Shown: positions 45,278 to 53,782 of the stretch, piece by piece
Numbering within the stretch: position 1 is the stretch's first letter
Layout: every line of letters begins with the position of its first letter
Assembly: GCF_000765665.2 (NCBI RefSeq)
Contig: NZ_JROZ02000001.1
Coordinates: 372,001 to 436,000 of the forward strand
Source: Helicobacter sp. MIT 05-5293
GTDB lineage: Bacteria; Campylobacterota; Campylobacteria; Campylobacterales; Helicobacteraceae
Reading direction: 5' to 3'
DNA length: 64,000 nt
Notes under the pieces: model-generated
Told to the model about the DNA's origin: nothing
Databases searched by the model: none
The model's input: only the letters and a program-made list of their open reading frames with translations
Translations under genes and position numbers: made by a program

Positions 45278-47737
45278 ATGAAAATTTTTCAAATAGAGCT
45301 TTTTGGTATTATTCAAGGAGTGGGATTTCGCCCTTTTGTCTATACTTTAGCGCATCAGTGGGGATTAAAGGGCTATGTGCAGAATCGCTATTCAAAGCTT
45401 TTGATTATTTTGGTAGTAGAAAATGAGCAGATTTTAGAATCTTTCCTCCAAGAGCTTTTTCAAAATATCCCCAAAAACGCCTCCATACACACTTCAAAGA
45501 TTCAAGAAATCATTCAAAAAAACGAGATTCTAAGCATTCAACAAAATCTTAGAGAATCTTTTTATATTCTTAGCTCACCTACGGGTGATGATGAGCTACA
45601 ACCGACAAGTTTGCCTTATGATACGAGAATCTGCGAACAATGCTTAAAAGAGATGTTTGAAGAAAAGGGCAGATTCGCTCATTATGCTTTTACTACTTGT
45701 GCGCATTGTGGTGTGCGATACAGCATTTTAAAACATCTGCCCTATGACAGAATCCATACTTCAATGAGTGCTTTTCAAATGTGCCTACAATGTCAAGAAT
45801 CATACAATAATCCCTTTGACAGACGCTTTCATGCCCAGCCTAATTCTTGTTTGCAGTGTGCGATTAGGTTGCGTTTGTTTGATGAGAATGATTGTATTGT
45901 TACCTTTCCTACTCCGAGCGAAGATGACAAACTTATCACTCAAGTGGCACAAATGCTAAAAAAAGGTAAAATTGTCGCAATGAAGGGCGTAGGTGGGTTT
46001 AATTTGATTGCTGATGCGAGCAATCAAGAGGCTATTAAAACTTTAAGACAACGCAAAAATCGTCCTTTTAAGCCTTTTGCGGTGATGTTTAAGTCTTTGG
46101 AGCAGATTCAGAGTATTGCCTCTGTCTCTGCTTTAGAATCTGAAGCATTGCTTTCTCCTGCAGCCCCGATAGTCTTGCTTGAAAAACTTCGTCAAAATCA
46201 CACATCACAAGTTTTGACCCAAGAATGCTTGGAGCTTTTAGCACCACAAGTCAGCACAATAGGAGCTATTTTACCCTACAATGGTTTGATGTATTTGCTT
46301 TTTGAGAAGCTCACAAGCCCTTTGATTTTTACAAGTGCAAATATTCCTCACGAATCAATTATTGCTGATGTGGATATATTGAGAAATAAGCTTGGCAGGG
46401 AAGGGCAAAAGATTTATGATGCGATTTTGGATTATAATCGCGAGATTGTTAATCCTATTGATGATAGTATTGTGCGTTTGATTGCAGGTAAAATGCGTCC
46501 TTTGCGTTTGGCTAGAGGATTCGCACCTAAAAGTTTGCGTCAAATATCATCTAAGAATCAACATCACACACAAAATTGTGAGCGTAGCTATACGATTCTT
46601 GCTCTAGGAGCGCATCAAAAAGCAAGCCTTACCTTTTTGGCTTGTGATGACAAAAAGGCATTTTCTGAAGCATTGATTTCTGCATATATCGGGGATTTAG
46701 AAAGTAAAGATTCTATTGAGCGTTATTATCACACTTATACTTTTTTATCACATTTTTATGCTAGAAATACTGGATTTAAGCCTCGTATTGTGGCTTGTGA
46801 TGCGAATCCACGATATGTCTCTACACAGATTGCAAAAGAAATAGCCAAAGCGGCAGATTCTGACATATTACCCTTAGCACATCATAAGGCGCATTTTTAT
46901 GCGATTTTAGGAGAATATGAGGCGTTATCGCAACGAGCTTTGGGCATTGTATGGGACGGCACGGGATTAGGAGAAGATGGTCATATTTGGGGCGGTGAAG
47001 CCTTTATCTATAATCCTTCGAATCCTTGCTTTAATAAGGATTCTCTTGTCGATAATAAAATGGAGCGTGTGGCGCATTTTGAAGAATTTACCTTATTGGG
47101 TGGGGAGAGTGCGACTAAAGAAATTGCAAAGGTCGCCTTGAGCCTCATATGGTCTTTTGTGCCTTATCCGGATTCTTACCTGTATCTTTTTGAAAAAACT
47201 TTTACGCCTCAAGCATTGAATTTGTTGCGACATTCGTTTGATAAGAAATTAGATTTGCCGACAAGCTCGGTAGGAAGGCTTTTTGATGGTGTTGCTTATT
47301 TGCTTGGAATCTTATCAAGGCAAAGCTATGAGGGGCAAAGCGGAGCAATGATAGAATCTTTAGCCTTAGAGCATCTTTATAGGCATTCTGATTGTGAATC
47401 TCCCTATGAATTTTGCATTCATCAAGGCGTCATCAGCCTAAAAGGCATTGTGTGTGGTGTGATTGGGGATATGCTTGCGGGAGAGATTCTAAAGGCGTGC
47501 GATCGATTTTTAGAAACCCTTGCTCATATTGCCTTATCTTTAAGTCAAGAATTTAAGACAGAAAATGTGTATTTTAGCGGAGGGGTTTTCCAAAATAAGC
47601 TTCTTTGTGATAAAATCCATCGGTTATTTTCTCAAAACCATATTGCTTATCAGATGCACACGATTTTGCCTACCAATGATGCAAATATCAGTTTTGGGCA
47701 AGCGATTTATACCCGAGAAATACTAAAGGAGCGATGA
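45278..47737 (+). CDS. hypF: Hydrogenase maturation carbamoyltransferase HypF
   Basis: This is 819 residues, longer than the usual 750. It makes the thiocyanate-ready carbamoyl group that becomes the CN ligands of NiFe hydrogenases. In order: acylphosphatase-like domain (IIQGVGFRPFVY); a zinc-finger region with CEQC, CAHC, CLQC and CLQC pairs; a YrdC-like domain (KIVAMKGVGGFNLIADA); and a Kae1-like C-terminal domain with HHKAHFYAILGEY and VWDGTGLGEDGHIWGGEA. It opens the hyp operon. There is no Shine-Dalgarno at normal spacing (AAGG touches the ATG), which fits a leaderless start. Confidence 0.95.
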   Translation: MKIFQIELFGIIQGVGFRPFVYTLAHQWGLKGYVQNRYSKLLIILVVENEQILESFLQELFQNIPKNASIHTSKIQEIIQKNEILSIQQNLRESFYILSSPTGDDELQPTSLPYDTRICEQCLKEMFEEKGRFAHYAFTTCAHCGVRYSILKHLPYDRIHTSMSAFQMCLQCQESYNNPFDRRFHAQPNSCLQCAIRLRLFDENDCIVTFPTPSEDDKLITQVAQMLKKGKIVAMKGVGGFNLIADASNQEAIKTLRQRKNRPFKPFAVMFKSLEQIQSIASVSALESEALLSPAAPIVLLEKLRQNHTSQVLTQECLELLAPQVSTIGAILPYNGLMYLLFEKLTSPLIFTSANIPHESIIADVDILRNKLGREGQKIYDAILDYNREIVNPIDDSIVRLIAGKMRPLRLARGFAPKSLRQISSKNQHHTQNCERSYTILALGAHQKASLTFLACDDKKAFSEALISAYIGDLESKDSIERYYHTYTFLSHFYARNTGFKPRIVACDANPRYVSTQIAKEIAKAADSDILPLAHHKAHFYAILGEYEALSQRALGIVWDGTGLGEDGHIWGGEAFIYNPSNPCFNKDSLVDNKMERVAHFEEFTLLGGESATKEIAKVALSLIWSFVPYPDSYLYLFEKTFTPQALNLLRHSFDKKLDLPTSSVGRLFDGVAYLLGILSRQSYEGQSGAMIESLALEHLYRHSDCESPYEFCIHQGVISLKGIVCGVIGDMLAGEILKACDRFLETLAHIALSLSQEFKTENVYFSGGVFQNKLLCDKIHRLFSQNHIAYQMHTILPTNDANISFGQAIYTREILKER

Positions 47738-48486
47738 TGCAAGATCAAGGATTTTCCACGCAGACGCGTGAGCAGCGGTTGAATGATAATCCGAATTTGA
47801 GCAAAAAGTCTGTTCAAATTGTCCAAAAGATTCTCTCTAAAAACGATATGAAAGCTCAAGAGTTGCGTGAGTTTTATGCCAAAGCAGGTCTTTATGTGGT
47901 CAATCTTATGAGTTCTCCGGGCAGTGGCAAAACGACACTTTTAGAATCTTTAGCATTGTCAGCTAAATCTTTTAGATTCTGTGTGTTAGAGGGGGATTTG
48001 CAGACAAATCGTGATGCGCAAAGACTGCAAGCTAAAGGTATCAGTGCGTATCAAATCACCACAGGCGAAGCATGTCATCTTGATGCTTTTATGATTGAGC
48101 AAGGTTTGGAATCTTTGCAAAAACAATGTGATTTTGGACAAATAGATTATCTTTTTATCGAAAATGTTGGGAATCTTGTGTGCCCAGCAAGCTATGATTT
48201 GGGTGCACATCTGAATATTGTTCTGCTTTCTACGCCTGAAGGTGATGATAAGATTCTCAAATATCCGAGTATGTTTTTATGTGCTGATGCTGTGGTGGTG
48301 AGCAAGGCAGATATGATGGAATATTTTGACTTTAAACTCTCTAGTATTAGAGAGGATTTGGATAAGCTAAAAAGCCAAGTCCCCTTATTTCTTTTAAGCT
48401 CTAAAGATGAGCAAAGCGTAGCGCAATTACGAGATTTTATCACACAAAAATGCGCGGAAAATTATCAATCCAAACATCAATTTTAA
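47734..48486 (+). CDS. hypB: Hydrogenase nickel-incorporation GTPase HypB
   Basis: This is 250 residues. The Walker A SSPGSGKTTLLE is near residue 60-71; Cys114-His115 (GEACHLD) and Cys150 form the known metal site at the dimer interface; SKADMM gives base specificity. It delivers nickel into the hydrogenase large subunit with HypA. There is no histidine-rich N-terminus, so no nickel-storage function is expected. The start overlaps the hypF stop (ATGATGA); an ATG at 47737 is a second possibility. hypA is not in the window. Confidence 0.95.
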   Translation: MMQDQGFSTQTREQRLNDNPNLSKKSVQIVQKILSKNDMKAQELREFYAKAGLYVVNLMSSPGSGKTTLLESLALSAKSFRFCVLEGDLQTNRDAQRLQAKGISAYQITTGEACHLDAFMIEQGLESLQKQCDFGQIDYLFIENVGNLVCPASYDLGAHLNIVLLSTPEGDDKILKYPSMFLCADAVVVSKADMMEYFDFKLSSIREDLDKLKSQVPLFLLSSKDEQSVAQLRDFITQKCAENYQSKHQF

Positions 48487-48495
48487 GGAGAAAGT

Positions 48496-48759
48496 ATGTG
48501 TCTAGCGATCCCTTCTAAAGTAGTAGAGATTAAAGAAGATAAGAATCTAGCAATCGTTGATACAATGGGTGTGAGACGCGAGGCAAGTTTAGATTTGCTT
48601 GATGAAGAAGTAAGCGTAGGCGAGTGGGTATTGCTCCATATTGGATATGTGATGAGTAAAATTGATGAGCAAAGTGCGCAAGAAAGTCTCAAGCTTTATG
48701 ATGAGATTCTTCAAGCAATGCAAGAAGAAGAGCAGGAATTACGCGAGGCAAATGCGTGA
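48496..48759 (+). CDS. hypC: Hydrogenase maturation chaperone HypC
   Basis: This is an 87-residue protein with the family start MCLAIPSKVVEI; Cys2 binds the Fe(CN)2CO unit shared with HypD. The body (AIVDTMGVRREASLDLLDEEVSVGEWVLLHIGYVMSKIDE) is the usual OB-like fold. AAGGAG precedes the ATG. The stop overlaps the next gene by four bases (GTGA), which is a glycosyltransferase rather than hypD. Confidence 0.96.
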   Translation: MCLAIPSKVVEIKEDKNLAIVDTMGVRREASLDLLDEEVSVGEWVLLHIGYVMSKIDEQSAQESLKLYDEILQAMQEEEQELREANA

Positions 48760-49523
48760 AGGTTTTTATCATCAATCTCTTGCGCGCCAAAGAGCGTAGA
48801 GAAGCAATCAAAAAGCAAATGCAAGATGTGCCACAGGATTTTGAAGTCATCTTTTTTGATGCGATTGATGCAAAAAATGGTGAGCATTTAGCCTTTAAAA
48901 ATTATTCAAATTACTTGAGTTATCTTTTTCGTGGCAAGAAGACGAGTGATGGTGAAAGAGCGTGTTTTGCTAGTCATTATGCCTTATGGCTTGAGTGTGT
49001 AAAAGGTGCAGAGCCTATCGTTGTGCTTGAAGACGATGTGAGTTTAAAGGCAGAATTTTGGACAAAACTTAGGCATATCGCACAAAGTCCTTATGAGTAT
49101 GTGCGATTGATGTATTTGTCTCAAAAAGCGACTTTTTTGCCCCTTGAAAATGATTTTTTAATCAGTTTTGATTCTCTTATGGGCACACAAGGTTATTATT
49201 TGACACCTAAGGGTGCAAGTGCTTTTATCTTGCATGCTAAGTCGTGGTTTTGCCCTGTCGATGATTATATGGATATGTTTTATATCCATTATGTGCCAAA
49301 TGTCTGCATCAAGCCTATTATTCAAGAAAATATTGAGGAGATTCCCACGACCATAGAAGGACGATGGAAAAAACCACCTCTATGGCTCAAAATCATTCGT
49401 GAGTTTTCGCGTTTGTGTTTTCAAATACGCAAATGGGTTTTTGTGCGGTGTTTTTTATCAAGGCTTTATTTGCCTAAAAATATGTTGGATTGTCTAAAGA
49501 AAAGAAGAGGGGAAAAATGTTAG
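48756..49523 (+). CDS. Glycosyltransferase family 25 protein
   Basis: This is 255 residues from a GTG overlapping the hypC stop. The GT25 pattern is clear: FIINLLRAKERREAI at the start, SDGERACFASHYALWLECV and PIVVLEDDVSL with the acidic metal site, then the MGTQGYYLTPKGASAFI segment. GT25 enzymes add sugars, often galactose, to lipooligosaccharide. The C-terminus (about 200-255) is basic and hydrophobic and may bind the membrane. It is an unexpected guest in the hyp operon, tightly overlapped on both sides, so it must be cotranscribed with it. Confidence 0.88.
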   Translation: MKVFIINLLRAKERREAIKKQMQDVPQDFEVIFFDAIDAKNGEHLAFKNYSNYLSYLFRGKKTSDGERACFASHYALWLECVKGAEPIVVLEDDVSLKAEFWTKLRHIAQSPYEYVRLMYLSQKATFLPLENDFLISFDSLMGTQGYYLTPKGASAFILHAKSWFCPVDDYMDMFYIHYVPNVCIKPIIQENIEEIPTTIEGRWKKPPLWLKIIREFSRLCFQIRKWVFVRCFLSRLYLPKNMLDCLKKRRGEKC

Positions 49524-50644
49524 ATTCTGCAGTCAAATCATTTGATCTTATTGATAGTTTTCGTGATAAAGATGTGATTTTGGCATTGAAAAATCGCATT
49601 GAATCACTCGCTACCAATCTTAAAAATCCTCTGTATGTGATGGAAGTGTGCGGAGGACATACACATACGATTATGCGTTATGGGTTGCAGCATTTGATGC
49701 CTGAAAATATTGTTTTTATTCACGGACCGGGCTGTCCCGTATGTGTGATGCCTAAAAATCGTATTAATCAAGCCTATGAAATTGCAATGCAAAAAGATGT
49801 GATTTTACTCACACTTGGTGATATGATTAAAGTTCCGGGTTCAAAAGGGAGCTTGCAAAATGCAAGAGCATTAGGCGCAGATGTGCGCTTTGTCTATTCT
49901 CCTCTTGAAGTGCTTAAAATCGCAAAAGACAACCCCACAAAACGCATTGTGTATTTTGCTATTGGTTTTGAGACGACTACACCGATGAGTGCGGCTTTGA
50001 TTCAAAGGGTGCTTGAAGATGAGGTGAAGAATGTTTTGTTTCATGTCAATCATTTGTTGATACCGCCGCCTTTGAGGGCTATTTTGGATTCTGATGATAC
50101 ACTTGTGAATGCGTTGATTGCGCCATCGCATGTAAGTGTGATTACTGGGGCGAAAATTTATGAAGAGATTCTGAAAACTTACAGAATCCCGATTGTTGTG
50201 AGCGGTTTTGAGCCGGTGGATATGATGGAAAGCCTTTATCTTTTAACTAAACAAGCTGTTTGTGGAGAGCCAAAGCTTGAAGTGCAATATAGCCGTGTCG
50301 TCAATTATGAAGGGAATCTCAAAGCACAATCTTTGATTGATAAATATTTTGAGCCAAGGAAAAGTTTTGAATGGCGTGGATTGGGAGAGATTGCGTATTC
50401 GGCATTAAAACTTCGAGAATCTTATCAATTTTTAGATGCAGAGGTTGCTTTTGATTCTGTTTTAAGCAAAGAAAAGATTGCAGATAATAAAGCTTGTCGT
50501 TGTGGCGATATTCTAAGGGGTGTTGCAAAGCCTTATGATTGTAAGGTCTTTGGCAAGGCTTGCACTCCTAGTAATCCTTTAGGCAGCTGTATGGTGAGTA
50601 GTGAAGGGGCTTGTGCGGCGTATTATAAATACGGGAGCAGATAA
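49517..50644 (+). CDS. hypD: Hydrogenase maturation iron-cyanide assembly protein HypD
   Basis: This is 375 residues from the ATG at 49517 (GAGGGG five bases upstream), overlapping the end of the glycosyltransferase gene by 7 bases. Conserved cysteines: EVCGGHTHTIMRYG, HGPGCPVCVMP, and the C-terminal 4Fe-4S region CRCGDILRGVAKPYDC with GKACTPSNPLGSCMVSSEGACAAYY. It assembles the Fe(CN)2CO unit with HypC, taking CN from HypE. The stop overlaps the helicase start by one base. Confidence 0.95.
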   Translation: MLDSAVKSFDLIDSFRDKDVILALKNRIESLATNLKNPLYVMEVCGGHTHTIMRYGLQHLMPENIVFIHGPGCPVCVMPKNRINQAYEIAMQKDVILLTLGDMIKVPGSKGSLQNARALGADVRFVYSPLEVLKIAKDNPTKRIVYFAIGFETTTPMSAALIQRVLEDEVKNVLFHVNHLLIPPPLRAILDSDDTLVNALIAPSHVSVITGAKIYEEILKTYRIPIVVSGFEPVDMMESLYLLTKQAVCGEPKLEVQYSRVVNYEGNLKAQSLIDKYFEPRKSFEWRGLGEIAYSALKLRESYQFLDAEVAFDSVLSKEKIADNKACRCGDILRGVAKPYDCKVFGKACTPSNPLGSCMVSSEGACAAYYKYGSR

Positions 50645-52353
50645 TGGAATCCTCCGACATAAGTTTGCAAGAAGCATTGGTGCAAGGTGCGGATAGCTAT
50701 TACCAATACTTAGTAGCAAATGATTTGGGGCTTGATGAGATGGGCATTAATGCCTATGAGATTAAGGGGGAAGAATTAATCCTTGAGCTTAAAGGCAGAG
50801 TCTTTGATATGGATTTGAAAATCTCTTCTGCCTTGTTTTTGCGAGTAGGAGAGAAACTTTATCCCATAGGAGAAAATGAAAACATAGAATCTGCATTTTA
50901 TGATGAAACTTCCAAAAAGCTTTATTTGTCTTTTGCATCTGATTTTGCACCTTTGATTCAAAAAGCTCATAAAGAATCTTTGCCTTTAGCACTTTTTAGT
51001 GATTTAAAATTTTTGGTTTCAAATGTCCAGACATTTTTTGAAAGATTCGGTGATAGGGTAGCATTGCCTACCCATATTGATTTTAATGAATTAGAATATA
51101 TAGAACGTTTGAGTGAAGAACAAAACGAAGCATTAAAAATAGTGCTACAATCACCTTTAAGCTATGTGTGGGGACCTCCAGGCACAGGAAAAACGCAAGC
51201 AGTGCTTTTTGAGGCATTGTTGTATTATATCAAACAAGGCAAAAAAGTATGCGTTGTAGCAACGACAAACAATGCTTTAGAGCAAGTCCTTTCGACTTTA
51301 ATTAAGCAGTTTGATACGCTCGGTTTTGAGCGCAGTATGATTTTGAGACTCGGCACTCCTACTTTAAAATTTATGAATGCCTTTTCTGAAGTGTGCGACC
51401 CAAGCATTTTAATGCAAAAAGGTGCAATGACACTTTTTAATTTTCAAAATGATCTCAAAACGCGCCTTAAATCCTCCCTTGTTGTCGGTGTAACGCTTGA
51501 TGGTTTTATCAAGCGTTATGAGAGTTTGGAGCTAAGATTCTCGCATATTTTTTTAGATGAGTGTGCGTTTGCTCCTCTTATCAAAACTTGCGCTTTGTGT
51601 GTGGATAATACACCTTTGGGATTCTTTGGTGATCATAAGCAACTCACGCCTGTTTGTGAGATGCCTCACAATGAGCTGAATAAACCCGAAAATCTTTATG
51701 CCAATTTATGGAATCTTTCTTCTTTATACCTTGAATTATTTTTACAAGACTATCAAGATTCTCATTTTTATCAGACGCGTTTGTCAAGTGAGCCAAAGTT
51801 TGAACACACACAAATGATTAAGCTAAGCAAAACGCATCGTTATGGTAATAATCTTGCAAGTATTTTGGATCAATATATTTATCATATCGGTTTAAAGGGG
51901 AATGACAAGCAAACAGAGCTTTTTGTGCTTGATAGTGGGGTAAAGAGTGAAAGTGATACACACATTAGCGAGAATGAAGCAAGGCTTTGTGCGAATCTGT
52001 GTGCTTATTTGGAAAATGAAGATTATGCGGTGATTACGCCTTTTGTCAAGCAGCGTCAAAGGCTTTTTACCCATAGGATTAATCGTGAGAGAATCTTTAC
52101 AATTCACAGCTCACAAGGGCAAGAGTTTGATAATGTTATTTTTTCACCTGTGGGTTTGCATTATCATCTTACCAATTCTCGACAACTTCACGCTTTATAT
52201 GCGTTAAATGTGGCAATTTCTCGCATTAAAAAGCGATTGTTTATTGTATGTGATTATGCGTTTTGGACACATCAGCATGGACAACTCATTCGTGCTATCA
52301 TAGAGCAATCTACAAAGATTGATATTAGCGATATTGCAAGGAGATTAAAATGA
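50644..52353 (+). CDS. SF1 superfamily helicase (UPF1/DNA2-like) in the hyp operon
   Basis: This is 569 residues. About 170 N-terminal residues of no recognised domain are followed by a superfamily 1 core: Walker A GPPGTGKT (177-184), FLDECAFAPL (Walker B, near 305), FFGDHKQLTP (motif III), LSKTHRYG (motif IV), TIHSSQGQEFDNVIF (motif V) and ALNVAISRIKKRL (motif VI). It resembles AAA_11/AAA_12-type enzymes that unwind RNA or DNA. It sits between hypD and hypE and overlaps both by 1-4 bases. No link to hydrogenase is known to me. Confidence 0.85.
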   Translation: MESSDISLQEALVQGADSYYQYLVANDLGLDEMGINAYEIKGEELILELKGRVFDMDLKISSALFLRVGEKLYPIGENENIESAFYDETSKKLYLSFASDFAPLIQKAHKESLPLALFSDLKFLVSNVQTFFERFGDRVALPTHIDFNELEYIERLSEEQNEALKIVLQSPLSYVWGPPGTGKTQAVLFEALLYYIKQGKKVCVVATTNNALEQVLSTLIKQFDTLGFERSMILRLGTPTLKFMNAFSEVCDPSILMQKGAMTLFNFQNDLKTRLKSSLVVGVTLDGFIKRYESLELRFSHIFLDECAFAPLIKTCALCVDNTPLGFFGDHKQLTPVCEMPHNELNKPENLYANLWNLSSLYLELFLQDYQDSHFYQTRLSSEPKFEHTQMIKLSKTHRYGNNLASILDQYIYHIGLKGNDKQTELFVLDSGVKSESDTHISENEARLCANLCAYLENEDYAVITPFVKQRQRLFTHRINRERIFTIHSSQGQEFDNVIFSPVGLHYHLTNSRQLHALYALNVAISRIKKRLFIVCDYAFWTHQHGQLIRAIIEQSTKIDISDIARRLK

Positions 52354-53369
52354 TTAAACAAGAATATATTACTTTATCTCATGGTAGTGGAGGAGTAGAA
52401 TCAAGCGAGCTGATAGAACATTTATTTTATAAGATTCTCGGAGATTCTGTAATGGAGAGCAATGAAGATGCGGGAGTATTTGTCAGCCCATATTCACTTG
52501 CAATGAGCACGGATTCTTATGTCGTTAATCCCATTTTTTTTCCGGGTGGGGATATTGGTAAGCTTTGTGTGTGTGGCTCAAGTAATGATGTTGCAATGCG
52601 TGGAGCAAAGCCGAAGTATCTTAGTCTGGCGTTGATTCTTGAAGAAGGAATGCTCGTAGAAGATTTATCAAAAATTTTGCATTCTATACAAAGTCAGCTT
52701 TTGTTGGGCGGGCAGAAGATTCTCACAGGTGATACAAAAGTCGTGCCTAAAGGATTTGCAGATAGAATCTATATCAATACGACAGCGATTGGAGAGATTC
52801 AAACGCATCGGAATGTGAGTGTAAAGAATCTGCAAGAGGGTGATGTGATTATCGTCAGTGCGCCGGTGGGGACGCATGGAGCGGTGATTTTTTGTGCGAG
52901 AAATGAAATAGCTTTGCAAAGTGATTTGCAAAGTGATTGTGCGCAACTTTATCCGATGCTAGAGAGTGTTTTAGAATCTTCGCTAGAAATACATGCAATG
53001 CGAGATGCGACTCGTGGAGGACTTGCTGCAGTGCTTAATGAATGGGCTAGGGCTTGTCATGTGGAGATTGTTTTACAAGAAGATGCGATACCTATTTTGC
53101 CACAAGTGCGAGGTGTGTGCGAAATATTAGGATTAGAAGCATTGAATCTTGCTAATGAAGGTGTGTGTGTGCTTTGTGTCCCTAAAAATCAAGCAAATCA
53201 GATTCTATCTTTACTGCAATCTCACCCTTTGGGGCAACAAGCACAAATCATCGGTGAAGTCAGCAGACAAACGACACTCGCACAAGCGCGTGTGATTATG
53301 CGTAGCGCTTGGGGAAGCGAACGCTATCTGGAATATCCGCAAGGCGAATTATTGCCACGCATTTGCTGA
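52350..53369 (+). CDS. hypE: Hydrogenase maturation protein HypE
   Basis: This is 339 residues of the PurM/HypE ATP-binding fold: LSHGSGGVESSELIEHLF at the start, the STDSYVVNPIFFPGGDIGKLCVCGSSNDVAMRGAKP nucleotide region and DATRGGLAAVLNEWA. It ends in PRIC, the flexible Cys tail that is carbamoylated by HypF and dehydrated to thiocyanate. The start overlaps the helicase stop (ATGA). A 12-base tandem repeat (52913-52936) duplicates LQSD in frame. It is the last hyp gene and convergent with the RRM gene. Confidence 0.95.
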   Translation: MIKQEYITLSHGSGGVESSELIEHLFYKILGDSVMESNEDAGVFVSPYSLAMSTDSYVVNPIFFPGGDIGKLCVCGSSNDVAMRGAKPKYLSLALILEEGMLVEDLSKILHSIQSQLLLGGQKILTGDTKVVPKGFADRIYINTTAIGEIQTHRNVSVKNLQEGDVIIVSAPVGTHGAVIFCARNEIALQSDLQSDCAQLYPMLESVLESSLEIHAMRDATRGGLAAVLNEWARACHVEIVLQEDAIPILPQVRGVCEILGLEALNLANEGVCVLCVPKNQANQILSLLQSHPLGQQAQIIGEVSRQTTLAQARVIMRSAWGSERYLEYPQGELLPRIC

Positions 53370-53443
53370 TGTCTTCAATGCCAAAATACTAATAGAATCT
53401 TATATTTAAGAATGTGAATAGCTTTCTTGAATAAGAGTTTGTA

Positions 53444-53689
53444 TTATTCTTTAGGACGAGCTTCATTGACGCGCAAATTGCGTCCTCGAAAATCCTTTTC
53501 ATTGAGTGCTTCGATTGCTTTAAGAGCGGCTTCATCTTCCATATCTACAAAACCAAACCCTTTGGGTTTCCCACTTTCTCGATCATTGATAAGTTTGACA
53601 GAAATAACTTCTCCAAATTGACTAAAAAGTTCTTTTAGCTCATCACGCGTTACTGCATAAACTAGGTTTCCTACATAAAGTGTTTTCAA
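53444..53689 (-). CDS. RRM-type RNA-binding protein
   Basis: This is 81 residues: one RRM domain with RNP2 (LYVGNL, residues 4-9) and RNP1 (KGFGFVDM, about 43-50). Such small single-RRM proteins are common in epsilonproteobacteria and bind single-stranded RNA; targets here are unknown. AGGAGGAATT lies just before the ATG on the minus strand. The 93-base gap to the LolC/E-like gene is AT-rich with no further gene. Confidence 0.92.
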   Translation of the reverse strand: MKTLYVGNLVYAVTRDELKELFSQFGEVISVKLINDRESGKPKGFGFVDMEDEAALKAIEALNEKDFRGRNLRVNEARPKE

Positions 53690-53782
53690 ATAATTCCTCC
53701 AATTTTTTTCGCCCTTATTTGGGGCTATTTGTATGTTATAGCTTTATTGTTTAAAGATTACTTAAATATAGGAGATGCGAGG

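Noticed and set aside
53161-53171. GTGTGTGTGTG in hypE as a phase-variation dinucleotide repeat
   Set aside because: Only five units, in the middle of a conserved gene and encoding normal residues; too short to be a likely switch.
53393-53416. Hairpin between hypE and the RRM gene as terminator
   Set aside because: Only a 5-bp AT-only stem (TCTTA/TAAGA) without a clear T-run; too weak to call.
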